Assembly (NCBI RefSeq): GCF_000621785.1
Contig: NZ_JHXI01000007.1
Coordinates: forward strand, 248,001-312,000
From: Ruminococcus flavefaciens ND2009
GTDB lineage: Bacteria; Bacillota; Clostridia; Oscillospirales; Ruminococcaceae
DNA: 64,000 bases
Direction: 5' to 3'
Below the pieces are notes generated by a model that saw only the letters and a program-made list of their open reading frames with translations, ran no database searches and was not told the DNA's origin. Below are positions 16,540-25,478 of this stretch, piece after piece (position 1 is the first letter of the stretch; every line of letters starts with the position of its first letter). A program made the position numbers and the translations under genes.

Positions 16540-18009
16540 ATGATGAAAAACACTTGGAAAAGAACAATAGCAGGTCTGGCAGTGCTCACAATGGCACTCA
16601 GCGCTTTCACAAGCTGTGCAGATAATAACAAGAGCGTCAGCTCCGACTCGGAGAGCAGCTTCAAGGTAACAAGGGAAGCCGAGGAGATGTCCTCAAAGAC
16701 TGAGGAGAAAACTACTGAAAAGAGCTCCGAAAAGGCTTCTAAGACCTCATACAGTGCAAACTCAGACGGCGTCATTGATACAACAGATATGTTCACAGAC
16801 CGCGATCTTGAACAGACAGCCGACCTGTCAGAGGCTAAGTCCCTGACAGCTGCCGACGGCAAGACCCTGGACATCACCGAGGAGGGCGTTTACCTCATCA
16901 GCGGCAGCGCTAAGAACTGCACCATAAAGGTAGACACCGACAATACAGCTAAGGTACAGTTGGTGCTGGACGGCGTGAAGATCGAGAACGAGGACTTCCC
17001 CGCTATCTATGTTGTATCAGCGGACAAGGTCTTCGTGACTACTACCGACAGCGAGAATATCCTGTCAGTCAGCGAGGAATTCACAGCTGACGGCGATACC
17101 AACACCGATGCTGTTATCTACTCAAAGGACGACCTTGTGTTCAACGGCACAGGTACTCTGTCGGTATACTCTGCTTACGAAAACGGTATCTCCTGCAAGG
17201 ACGATCTGAAGTTCACAGGCGGCACCTACAATATCACTGCTTCGGCTGACGCTGCCACCGCAAATGACTCCATCGCCATCTGCGGCGGCAGCTTCACCAT
17301 CAACACCAACAAGGACGGCTTCCACTGCGAGAACGATGAGGACGATACCCTCGGCAGTATCTACATCGCTGACGGCAGCTTCGATATAACCTCCGTAAGC
17401 GACGGCATACAGGGAACCACCTATGTGCAGATAGACGGCGGCACCTTCAATATCTCCTCAGCCGAGGGCATTGAGGCTACCTACGTTCAGATAAACGGCG
17501 GCGACATCACCATTGACGCCTCCGATGACGGCATAAATGCCACAAGCAAGAGCACAGCCTGCGACATCGTTGTGGAGTTCAACGGCGGCAATACCACTAT
17601 CACTATGGGGCAGGGCGACACCGACGCTGTTGACGCTAACGGCAGCATCTATGTGAACGGCGGCACTATCGACATCACCGCTCAGATGTCCTCCTTCGAC
17701 TATGACCGTACAGCCGAGTTCAACGGCGGAACTATCATCATCAACGGCACAGAGGTCTCCGAGACACCCCAGTCCATGATGGGCGGTCACGGCGGCGGAT
17801 TCGGCGGAGGCTTCGGCGGCGGACGCGGAGACTTCGGCGGCGAGGGCGGACTTACTCCTCCCGACGGCGACTTCACTCCTCCCGAGGGCGACTTCACTCC
17901 TCCCGAGGGCGGCTTTACTCCTCCCGACGGCGACTTCACTCCTCCCGAGGGCGGCTTCGGCGGTCACGGCGGACGCGGCGGACGCAGCTTCAGCGACAGC
18001 GGAATGTAA
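16540..18009 (+). CDS. Carbohydrate-binding lipoprotein, Cthe_2159 (DUF4353) type
   Basis: 489 residues. The signal peptide ends with lipobox FTSC (Cys about 26), then a Ser/Glu/Lys/Thr linker to about 75. Residues about 80-410 are a right-handed beta-helix-like region with recurring NGGT/DGG turns (GVYLISGSAKNCTIKV, FNGTGTLSVYS, IYVNGGTIDITA), as in the Cthe_2159 family whose founding member binds cellulose and pectin-type polymers. The tail from about 410 is Gly-rich with five FTPPEGD-type repeats and lacks a sorting signal. A AAAGGG site precedes the ATG pair. Likely a surface polysaccharide-binding protein; the tail is low complexity and may bind cell wall or span it. Confidence 0.85.
   Translation: MMKNTWKRTIAGLAVLTMALSAFTSCADNNKSVSSDSESSFKVTREAEEMSSKTEEKTTEKSSEKASKTSYSANSDGVIDTTDMFTDRDLEQTADLSEAKSLTAADGKTLDITEEGVYLISGSAKNCTIKVDTDNTAKVQLVLDGVKIENEDFPAIYVVSADKVFVTTTDSENILSVSEEFTADGDTNTDAVIYSKDDLVFNGTGTLSVYSAYENGISCKDDLKFTGGTYNITASADAATANDSIAICGGSFTINTNKDGFHCENDEDDTLGSIYIADGSFDITSVSDGIQGTTYVQIDGGTFNISSAEGIEATYVQINGGDITIDASDDGINATSKSTACDIVVEFNGGNTTITMGQGDTDAVDANGSIYVNGGTIDITAQMSSFDYDRTAEFNGGTIIINGTEVSETPQSMMGGHGGGFGGGFGGGRGDFGGEGGLTPPDGDFTPPEGDFTPPEGGFTPPDGDFTPPEGGFGGHGGRGGRSFSDSGM
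17851..17955 (+). repeat. Five 21-base repeats coding (F/L)TPP(E/D)G(D/G)
   Basis: In-frame tandem units of 21 bases differing mainly at the GAG/GAC and GAC/GGC codons; part of the Gly-rich tail. Confidence 0.9.
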
Positions 18010-18043
18010 AAAAGTTCATTTCATATCCTTCTTTAATATATAG

Positions 18044-18073
18044 AAAACGGGAGCATAAAAGCTCCCGTTTTTT
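18044..18073. terminator. Bidirectional terminator
   Basis: aaaacgggagc/gctcccgtttt with 6-base loop between the convergent genes ending at 18009 and 18086; T-runs on both strands. Confidence 0.9.
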
Positions 18074-18085
18074 GTTGCTATACAG

Positions 18086-20329
18086 TTATATGAACAGTGT
18101 GCTGAAGCCGTGCTCCCTTGCATAGCGCTCAGCCTTTTTGCGGTTTACCTGCTTGAGTATCCTTATGGTCTGCTTATGCCCCTTCTTTATGCTGTCAAGA
18201 GAGATATTCTCGTCCTCAAACTCGCTTATGCTGATATTGTAGAGCATTTCGCAGCCGCAGAACGCGTCCTCCTTGATGTCCTTGGTGTTCATGCTTATGC
18301 GCAGATCCGTAAGGTTCTGGCAGCCGTAGAACGCCCAGTTGCCGATACTCTTTACAGTATTGGGTATAGTTATCTTCTCCAGGGATCTGCACCATGAGAA
18401 GGCGCTCTCACCGATGACAGCCACAGAGTTGGAGATGATTATCTTTTTAAGGCTGTAGCACTCGGAAAAGGCTGCATTGCCAATAGCCTCAACAGAGCCC
18501 GAGATGACTATCCTTCTCAGCTTCTTGCAGGAGAAGAACATCAGGTCGCTTATCCTCTGGAGGTATGCAGGCAGGACCACGTTCTCAAGGCTGTTGCAGC
18601 GTCCGAAGGCACCCTTTCCTATCCTCCTTATGGACTCGGGGAAGTTTACCTCCTTCAGGCGCAGGCACTTCAGAAATGCGTTCTCGCCGATAGCCTCAAG
18701 ATTCTTGGAGAAAACTACCTCCTCAAGGTTGAAGCAGTGGCAGAAGGCAAACTTGTCGATAATGCGCACGCTGTCGGAAATGACCACCTTTTTCACGGTC
18801 TCGTTGCCGCGGAATGCGTACTTGCCTATTACCTTGACCTTTTCGGGAATGACTATGGACTCTGTGGTACCCACGTACTTCACGAGGGTGCCGTTCTTGT
18901 CGATAGCCATGTTATTCACATCGTCGATCTCGATGTTCTCATCGTTTACCAGATCGCCGTACTTATCGTAATTATCGGGAACATCAGACTTAGGAGCCTC
19001 AGACTTCGTTGCCACGTTCTTTTCGGTCTTTTCAGCCTTGGCAGTCTCAGACTTTTTCTCCACCGCCTTTTCAGCCTTGGCAGTCTCAGACTTTTTCTCC
19101 ACCGCCTTTTCAGTCTTTGGAGCCTCGGACTTCTTCTCCACCGCCTTTTCAGCCTTGGCAGTCTCAGACTTTTTCTCCTCCGCCTTTTCAGCCTTGGCAG
19201 CCTCGGACTTCTTCTCCTCCGCCTTCTTGGCATCCTTGACGACTATCTCCTCTTCAAGGCGCACCTTTTCGGACTTTGCCTTTTCAGCAGCCTTCTTGTC
19301 CCCGCCGTCCTTTTTACTCTCGTCCTTCTTATCAATAGGCTTGTCGAGCTTTACGGGAGTGGGAGTGGTGTCGATCTTCTTTTTGCTGCTGAGAATATCC
19401 TCCTTAATATCGTCCTTGAACTTTGCCTTCTCGGACTCGGGGATAGACTCCATGATCTCTATTGCAAGCTCGGCACCGTCGTCTGTGCGCACGGGCTTTT
19501 TGTCCTTTTTATCGAAAGGCTTCTTCTCCTCAGTCTTGGGAGCTGCCTTTGCCTCTACAGGCTTCTTCTCCTCAGTCTTGGGAGCTGCCTTCGCCTCTAC
19601 AGGCTTTTTCTCCTCGACCTTGGGAGCTGCCTTTGCCTCAGCAGGCATCTTCTCCTCGACCTTGGGAGCTGCCTTCGCCTCAACGGGCTTCTTCTCCTCA
19701 GTCTTGGGAGCTGCCTTTGCCTCAACGGGCTTTTTCTCCTCAGCCTTGGGAGCTGCCTTTGCCTCTACAGGCTTCTTCTCCTCAGTCTTGGGAGCTGCCT
19801 TTGCCTCAACGGGCTTCTTCTCCTCAGTCTTGGGAGCTGCCTTTGTCTCAACGGGCTTTTTCTCCTCAGCCTTGGGAGCTGCCTTTGCCTCAACGGGCTT
19901 TTTCTCCTCAGTCTTGGGAGCTGCCTGCGCCTCTACAGGCTTCTTCTCCTCAGTCTTGGGAGCCGCCTTTGCCTCTACAGGCTTCTTCTCCTCAGTCTTG
20001 GGAGCTGCCTTTGCCTCAACGGGCTTCTTCTCCTCAGTCTTGGGAGCTGCCTGCGCCTCTACAGGCTTTTTCTCCTCGACCTTGGGAGCTGCCTGCGCCT
20101 CTACAGGCTTCTTCTCCTCAGTCTTGGGAGCTGCCTGCGCCTCTACAGACTTTTTCTCCTCAACATCGGAGCTGCGTCGAGCCTTCACGGCTCTGACCTT
20201 TACGACCTTGCCCTTTTTCGGCGCCTTGCCCTGCTCCGAGCCCGCCTTGAGCTCCCCCGAGCAGTAAGGACAAGTCTTATATTCGTCCGCATCATACAGA
20301 TGCTTCTCGGGACACCTTGTCATTTTCAT
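18086..20329 (-). CDS. Zinc-ribbon, Lys/Glu/Pro/Ala-repeat, leucine-rich repeat (LRR_5) protein
   Basis: 747 residues from ATG 20329 (GGAG upstream); the 21 codons further upstream overlap the promoter. Order: N-terminal zinc-ribbon-like C6-x3-H10-x9-C20-x2-C23 (CPEKHLYDADEYKTCPYC); fifteen 14-residue repeats EEKKPVEAKAAPKT (about 57-266); a charged spacer; about five 13-residue repeats AVEKKSETAKAEK; then about eight BspA-type leucine-rich repeats (about 465-690, pattern V.I.....V..IG..AF..C..L) and a basic tail. No signal peptide or membrane segment, so probably intracellular; the long charged region may act as a extended stalk between a zinc module and the LRR binding face. The long reverse-strand frames here are repeat shadows. 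Confidence 0.85.
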   Translation of the reverse strand: MKMTRCPEKHLYDADEYKTCPYCSGELKAGSEQGKAPKKGKVVKVRAVKARRSSDVEEKKSVEAQAAPKTEEKKPVEAQAAPKVEEKKPVEAQAAPKTEEKKPVEAKAAPKTEEKKPVEAKAAPKTEEKKPVEAQAAPKTEEKKPVEAKAAPKAEEKKPVETKAAPKTEEKKPVEAKAAPKTEEKKPVEAKAAPKAEEKKPVEAKAAPKTEEKKPVEAKAAPKVEEKMPAEAKAAPKVEEKKPVEAKAAPKTEEKKPVEAKAAPKTEEKKPFDKKDKKPVRTDDGAELAIEIMESIPESEKAKFKDDIKEDILSSKKKIDTTPTPVKLDKPIDKKDESKKDGGDKKAAEKAKSEKVRLEEEIVVKDAKKAEEKKSEAAKAEKAEEKKSETAKAEKAVEKKSEAPKTEKAVEKKSETAKAEKAVEKKSETAKAEKTEKNVATKSEAPKSDVPDNYDKYGDLVNDENIEIDDVNNMAIDKNGTLVKYVGTTESIVIPEKVKVIGKYAFRGNETVKKVVISDSVRIIDKFAFCHCFNLEEVVFSKNLEAIGENAFLKCLRLKEVNFPESIRRIGKGAFGRCNSLENVVLPAYLQRISDLMFFSCKKLRRIVISGSVEAIGNAAFSECYSLKKIIISNSVAVIGESAFSWCRSLEKITIPNTVKSIGNWAFYGCQNLTDLRISMNTKDIKEDAFCGCEMLYNISISEFEDENISLDSIKKGHKQTIRILKQVNRKKAERYAREHGFSTLFI
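19532..20161 (-). repeat. Fifteen 42-base tandem repeats
   Basis: In-frame units encoding EEKKPVEAKAAPKT; copies vary at Lys/Gln (A or Q), Thr/Val/Ala at the last residue and synonymous sites. High sameness between non-adjacent copies indicates repeated expansion. Confidence 0.93.
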
Positions 20330-20396
20330 TTTGTTATCACTCCAACAGTATTTATCTGGATATTGTTTTTTACAGAAAAATGAATTCAACAATATA

Positions 20397-20425
20397 ATTA
20401 TAGCATTTCATCGACGAAAAATCAA
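20397..20425 (-). promoter_or_regulatory. Promoter of the LRR protein gene
   Basis: Minus strand TTGATT, 17-base spacer, TATAAT; about 68 bases upstream of ATG 20329. Confidence 0.75.
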
Positions 20426-20544
20426 TAAACAGAGCCGTTTGGCAGGGAAATTTGTGAAAATTAACAGGATAACTGATTTATATGGTCTGCAAATGCGGAT
20501 TTTGCGCTTGCCGAATGGGCTCAGTTTATACAAAATGCACAAAG

Positions 20545-20577
20545 CAAAAAATCCGCAGTTCTTGCTGAACTGCGGAT
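20545..20577 (-). terminator. Terminator of sbcDC
   Basis: atccgcagttc/gaactgcggat with 5-base loop and T-run on the minus strand immediately after the sbcC stop. Confidence 0.92.
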
Positions 20578-20581
20578 AATT

Positions 20582-23500
20582 TCACACTATGAGCTGAGCG
20601 CTGCTGCCGCCGTTTTTGTCCTTGGTGACCACTATCTGCTTGTCGATACGCTGCTTCAGCGCCTGTACATGGGAGATTATGCCCACCAGACGGCTGCCCT
20701 CGGAAAGTCCCGAAAGCGCTTTTATCGCCTGCTCTATGGAGTTTTCGTCAAGAGAGCCGAAGCCCTCGTCCACGAACATGGTGTCAAGCTGTATACCTCC
20801 AGCGGAGCACTGTATCTCATCGGAAAGTCCCAGTGCCAGCGCCAGTGACGCCTTGAAGGACTCGCCGCCCGACAGGGTCTTTACGCTTCTGTCGGAGCCG
20901 TTATAGTGGTCGGTGACGTCAAGGTCAAGTCCCACCTGAGACTTCTTGTCCGCGTACTCCGTGCGGCGTTTCAGTGTGTACTGCCCGTCGGACATGACCC
21001 TCAGCCGCTGATTTGCGCGGGCGATTATCCTGTCAAAATAGGCAGTCTGGATATAGGTCTCCAGCATGAATTTGCTCTGGTCGGACAGCTTTCCGTTGGC
21101 GGTGTCAGACAGGTTTTTCAGCCATTTATAGCGCTGCTCCAGCCCTTCCAGCTCCGCCGAGCTGTCTTTTATATTGCCAAGGGCGGTCTCATTGACCGTT
21201 ATTCGGGTATGAAGGCTTCGGAGCTGCTGTGCAATACGAGCCTTTTCCGCTGTGAGGCGGGTTCTCTCCGCAGTCTCCGCAGCAATATCAAGGTCACCGA
21301 GAGCACTTACCTGCTCCGCAAGCTGTCTCAGCTTGCCCTCCTTCTCGGCGCACACCTTTACGGCATCACTAACCGCCTTGACTGCCGTTTCATATGCAGT
21401 CCTTATCTCCGCACTTTCCTTTTCGGCAGCTTCGCACCGGAGCTGCGCCTTTTCGCCGCTCTCAAACCTGAGCTTTCCGCGGAGCTCCTCAAGCCTGGCA
21501 GACAAAGCCTTTTCCCCTGTAACAGCCGCAGTCCGCTCCTCAGAGAGCTTTGCGACCTTATCGGAGATGTCCTTCAGCTTCTTCTCGGTCTCGGGAACCG
21601 ACTTTTCAAGCTCAGCCCTGCGCAGAGACCTCTGCTCCTCGCGGCGGAGATTTTCGGCATTGGCGGAAAGGCGGGCTTTCAGATTGAGATTTTCCTTTAC
21701 TATCCTGCCCCGTATCTCCTCAAAGGGACACCCACCTATGATCTCGGCGGCTGATCTTTCCGCAGTACTGCGGAGCTGAATGCTGCTTCCCTCTGCGGTA
21801 TCTCTTGCAGTGCGAAGCTCCGCCATATTTCTGTCAGCCTCGGCAACTGCCTCCATTATGCCGCCGAGCTGCTTCTCCTTGGAGGAAAGCTCCGCGGAAA
21901 CTCTGCTGTGATCCGCAATGCGCTCCCCCGCCTCGGTGATCTGCTTTTCGATGTCACCTCTCTGTACTGCCAGCTCCTCGAGCTCCTTGCCGCAGCGCGC
22001 CGCACCCTCGGCTGCATTGCAGCCGAAGAGCTCTGAAAGCCTGCCGCCGATATTCTTTTCCAGCTCCTCCGCAGCGGCTTTCAGGGCTGAAGCCTCGGCG
22101 CTGAGCGACGAGGCTGCGGCGCGCGCACTGTCAGCTTCCTCTTTCATGACATCCAGCTGCGCCTCGGAGGGAGCTTCGCCCCCTCTTACCGCGGGAGAAG
22201 GATGCTCCCGGGAACCGCATACGGGACAGGGACTTCCCTCCGTAAGACCTGCCGCCAGCACTCCTGCCTGATCGTCCAGGAAAAGCCTGTAGCTGTGCTC
22301 GTACCTGTCAGCCGCAGCTGCGGCTGTACCGGCGGCTTCGCTGTAGCGCTCCGCCGCCTTCCTGTGGGCACTGCGCCGCTTTTCAAGCTGAGAAAAGTCT
22401 GCCGACAGCTTTTTCAGCTCAGCCATGCGCTTGTCTGCCGCTTCTGCCTGACGGAGCAGCTTTTCACGTTCCGCCTCAGCACCGCTGAGCTCCTCACGGC
22501 GAAGCTTCAGCGCCTTGATATCCTCGGCAGTCTTCTCCGACTTCTTGACAAGACTGTCATGTTCGGTCTGCTCGTCCCTGAGCTCCGCAGCAGCCGCCTT
22601 TAAAGCCTCCTCGCTCTTCTCCCAGTCGGTGAGCTGCTGTGACAGCTTTTCCAGCTCCGTCCTTCTGCGCTCCAGCTCCCTGCGCTCAGCCTCCAGCTTC
22701 GCGGCGCTTCCGCTGCATTCCGCAAGCTGTGACAGCTCCGCCTTCATATCGGCAAGACTTTTCTCGCAGTCAGCTTTGTCCGCAGCACACTTTTCAAGGG
22801 CAGCCGCTATCTCAAATGCCGTCTTTTTCTCCCTCAGGAGGGCGTCATTGAGTCTTGAAATATTGGCATATTCGGGCATTTCCGCCTTTATGAGAGCTAT
22901 CTCGTCGCTGAGCTCCCTTAGCCGCGGCTGACGGGCTTTTTCGGCTTCAAGGGCAACCTCCAGCTCCTGTCGGTTCAGTCTTGTGCGCTCCAGCTCCTTT
23001 GCAGTCTTTTCCTTTTCCGCAGCAGCCTTCGCCTTCTCCTCAGCCCTGGTCAGTCTGCCGCTGACCTCCTCCAGCTTTCTGTCAGTCTCCTCGGACTCTC
23101 TTGTGCATATCTCCGCCCTGGCGCGGTCACGGCTAAGCAGCTTGTTTATCAGCTCCTCAACGTACTCCACGGGAGGGAGCTCTGCTTTTATGCGCTCTGC
23201 CTCCTCTGCGTATTCGTCCTCATCGCCGCAGACGATGCCGCCCACGTACTGCCTGATGCCCTCGCGGCGGCTGTCGCACAGGGACCTGAGACTGCTGCAC
23301 TCCGACTTCAGTCTCTCCTGGAGTATACGGTAGTTGTCCGTTCTGAATATATGGCGGAGTATCTCACGGCGCTGCGCTGTGTCCTCGGTGATGAGCTTCA
23401 TGAAGTCGCCCTGGGCTATCATGGCTATCTGCTTGAACTGCTTCTCCGTCAGACCTATGATGTCCGCAACGGCAGGGTCTACGTCCTTTTTTCCCGAGAG

Positions 23501-23875
23501 CTGCCGCCCGTCGGGATAGGTAAACTCCGCGTTTGCAGGCTCTGTAGCCACTCCGCTGCCGCGCTTTGCCTGTCTGGTGTAGGAGGGATTTCTTCTGATG
23601 ATATAGCGCTTTCCGCCGTATTCAAAGGTCAGCTCCACATATGTGGGAGTATCAAGGGAGGCATACTTTGAGCGGAGAAGGCTGTCATCGGCGCGGTTGT
23701 CGCCGCTGGCACTGCCGTAGAGAGCGTAGGTTATGGCGTCGAAAATAGTGGTCTTGCCTGCACCCGTGTCTCCCGTAATGAGGTACAGACCGCTTTCTCC
23801 AAGGGAAGCAAGGTCCAGCACGGTCTTTCCCGAATAGGGACCGAAGCCCGACATTTCAAGTTTTATGGGTCTCAT
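20582..23875 (-). CDS. sbcC: Exonuclease SbcCD, ATPase subunit SbcC
   Basis: 1,097 residues. SMC/Rad50-type ATPase that with SbcD cuts DNA hairpins and processes ends. Walker A GDTGAGKTT at about 35-43; two very long coiled coils rich in Glu/Lys/Ala/Leu flanking a zinc hook CPVCG near 550 (two such hooks dimerise through zinc); ABC signature LSGGESFKASLALAL near 1000; Walker B with MFVDEGFGSLDE near 1035. Start 23875 overlaps the sbcD stop by four bases (ATGA), with GGGAGGGAG upstream, so the two are translationally coupled. Confidence 0.97.
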   Translation of the reverse strand: MRPIKLEMSGFGPYSGKTVLDLASLGESGLYLITGDTGAGKTTIFDAITYALYGSASGDNRADDSLLRSKYASLDTPTYVELTFEYGGKRYIIRRNPSYTRQAKRGSGVATEPANAEFTYPDGRQLSGKKDVDPAVADIIGLTEKQFKQIAMIAQGDFMKLITEDTAQRREILRHIFRTDNYRILQERLKSECSSLRSLCDSRREGIRQYVGGIVCGDEDEYAEEAERIKAELPPVEYVEELINKLLSRDRARAEICTRESEETDRKLEEVSGRLTRAEEKAKAAAEKEKTAKELERTRLNRQELEVALEAEKARQPRLRELSDEIALIKAEMPEYANISRLNDALLREKKTAFEIAAALEKCAADKADCEKSLADMKAELSQLAECSGSAAKLEAERRELERRRTELEKLSQQLTDWEKSEEALKAAAAELRDEQTEHDSLVKKSEKTAEDIKALKLRREELSGAEAEREKLLRQAEAADKRMAELKKLSADFSQLEKRRSAHRKAAERYSEAAGTAAAAADRYEHSYRLFLDDQAGVLAAGLTEGSPCPVCGSREHPSPAVRGGEAPSEAQLDVMKEEADSARAAASSLSAEASALKAAAEELEKNIGGRLSELFGCNAAEGAARCGKELEELAVQRGDIEKQITEAGERIADHSRVSAELSSKEKQLGGIMEAVAEADRNMAELRTARDTAEGSSIQLRSTAERSAAEIIGGCPFEEIRGRIVKENLNLKARLSANAENLRREEQRSLRRAELEKSVPETEKKLKDISDKVAKLSEERTAAVTGEKALSARLEELRGKLRFESGEKAQLRCEAAEKESAEIRTAYETAVKAVSDAVKVCAEKEGKLRQLAEQVSALGDLDIAAETAERTRLTAEKARIAQQLRSLHTRITVNETALGNIKDSSAELEGLEQRYKWLKNLSDTANGKLSDQSKFMLETYIQTAYFDRIIARANQRLRVMSDGQYTLKRRTEYADKKSQVGLDLDVTDHYNGSDRSVKTLSGGESFKASLALALGLSDEIQCSAGGIQLDTMFVDEGFGSLDENSIEQAIKALSGLSEGSRLVGIISHVQALKQRIDKQIVVTKDKNGGSSAQLIV

Positions 23876-25008
23876 TCTTCTCCCTCCCATATGTTTTCTA
23901 TGAGCGACTGCACGAACTCATGCTGCTCTGCGGACATCTCTCCGCCGTTGCTCATGGTGTAGAACTCCTCAAAAAGCTCGATAGGACGCTTGCTCTCCGC
24001 CTCGGCAGCCGCCATGACACTGTGGTCGCTCCTTGTGCGGCGGTTGTCGTATTCAAGGCTCATGATGTTGGGATAGACGCTGCGGAGCCTTCCCATAGCC
24101 TCGGGGACTTCCTCCTCGTCGGTGAGCACCGCATGGATATAATCGCTCCTGTCCCCCGCACCGCTGCACTCTGCCGAGGTGAGATAGTCAAATTCACCGC
24201 GGATAATACGCATATCGCGCCGCGGAATTATGGGAACCGTCCTGATGTCAAGAGTTCCCTTTTCCCTTATCTCCGCAACAGTGACGGACTTCTCCTGTGA
24301 AGCCTCGGAAAAGGAGTATTTCAGCGGAGTTCCGCAGTAGCGTATCCGCGGACTTCCCACATTCTGTGGACTGTGGATATGTCCCAGCGCCACATAATCG
24401 AAGCCGTCAAAGGCAGAGCTTTCCACGTTGTCGCTGCCCCCCACGGATATTTCCTCTGAGTCGCTTTTCATAGCTCCCGTAACGAACTGGTGAGTGATGA
24501 TGATGTTTCTCTTGTCGAAATCCGCGTTCATGGCGTCCACCGCCGCATTTACCGCATCGGTGTAGGACTCCACGGCTGTATCGGGGAAAAATCTCCTGAC
24601 CGTCACGGGCTTTATGAAGGGCAGCATATACACACAGAACTCCCCATAACTGTCGGTGAGCACAGTGGGAGCTATCTTCCCGTCGTATACAGGCGACATA
24701 TGTATGCCGCTCTTTTCCATTATATGGGAGCCGAAGGCTATGCGCTCCGCAGAATCGTGGTTTCCGCTAATGACAAAAACATGGTCTGTTCGCTCCGAAA
24801 CCTTTGTGAGAAAACCGTCAAAGAGTCTCACCGCCTCCGCCGAGGGCACCGCCTTGTCATAGACGTCACCTGCGATGATGACGAAATCGGGCTTCTCCTC
24901 GGATATTATGCTGTATATCTCCTGCAATACGAATTCCTGATCCTCAATAAGCGAAAACTCGTTGAGACGCTTTCCCAGATGAAGATCGGAGAGATGTATG
25001 AATTTCAT
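23872..25008 (-). CDS. sbcD: Exonuclease SbcCD, nuclease subunit SbcD
   Basis: 378 residues, calcineurin-like metallophosphoesterase (Mre11 family), 3'-5' exonuclease and hairpin endonuclease with SbcC. Metal-binding motifs are in order: DLHLG (8-12), GDVYD (about 47), GNHD (about 82), HQFV (about 172) and GHIH (about 210). Strong AAGGAGG site; consensus promoter upstream. Given the many perfect hairpins in this chromosome segment, its substrate class is relevant. Confidence 0.97.
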   Translation of the reverse strand: MKFIHLSDLHLGKRLNEFSLIEDQEFVLQEIYSIISEEKPDFVIIAGDVYDKAVPSAEAVRLFDGFLTKVSERTDHVFVISGNHDSAERIAFGSHIMEKSGIHMSPVYDGKIAPTVLTDSYGEFCVYMLPFIKPVTVRRFFPDTAVESYTDAVNAAVDAMNADFDKRNIIITHQFVTGAMKSDSEEISVGGSDNVESSAFDGFDYVALGHIHSPQNVGSPRIRYCGTPLKYSFSEASQEKSVTVAEIREKGTLDIRTVPIIPRRDMRIIRGEFDYLTSAECSGAGDRSDYIHAVLTDEEEVPEAMGRLRSVYPNIMSLEYDNRRTRSDHSVMAAAEAESKRPIELFEEFYTMSNGGEMSAEQHEFVQSLIENIWEGEE

Positions 25009-25051
25009 AGCTGACCTCCTTATTACACACTACTGCCGTCAGTATAACTTA

Positions 25052-25080
25052 ATTATATCCCCTTTCCGCGGCAATGTCAA
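25052..25080 (-). promoter_or_regulatory. Promoter of sbcDC
   Basis: Minus strand TTGACA, 17-base spacer, TATAAT, about 40 bases before the sbcD ATG. Confidence 0.9.
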
Positions 25081-25086
25081 CGAGAC

Positions 25087-25120
25087 AAAAAAAGTCCCTG
25101 CCCGAGTGCTGCGGACAGGG
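25087..25120 (-). terminator. Terminator downstream of the 27973-25479 operon
   Basis: Minus strand ccctgtccg/cgggcaggg stem (7-base loop) with TTTTTTT, ending just before the sbcDC promoter. Confidence 0.85.
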
Positions 25121-25478
25121 AAATTATGGAGAAAAAACTTATTGTCCAAAGACACAGAACGGCTTTGGTCAGACCGTCTGCGCGCGATGATGTCTTATGT
25201 ATTTATGCCGCTTCGATAATGCCTGACGGCTGCCGCCCTCATGACGGCACTGAGGCAAATTCCCCTGAAAGACTATGTGCTTTCGCTTTGATAATGCTCT
25301 GAAACGGCATTTACCCAGCCGGCGGAGCTGCTTCCTGACCCGTTCTCTGCGCTGCCCGTGCAGATAGGCTTTGCGGAGCCGCAGTCATTTTAACAGCCGC
25401 AGCATTGTTGTTCTGCTTACTGCCTTGTGTTCTGATCTGTCCCCCTTGGTGATCCATAAGTGCATTTATAAAACGGAA
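25121..25478 (-). other. Gene-free 3' region of about 360 bases
   Basis: Lies between the stop at 25479 and the terminator. The best minus-strand frame (48 codons from ATG at about 25455) has no Shine-Dalgarno. Two similar segments, GATAATGCTCTGA near 25291 and GATAATGCCTGA near 25216, suggest a small direct repeat. No RNA family was recognised. Confidence 0.4.

Noticed and set aside
18737..20383. Plus-strand open frames of up to 548 codons opposite the repeat protein gene
   Set aside because: They arise from the in-frame 42-base repeats on the other strand; composition is extreme Leu/Ser or Pro/Gln, no ribosome binding site, and the minus frame has domains.
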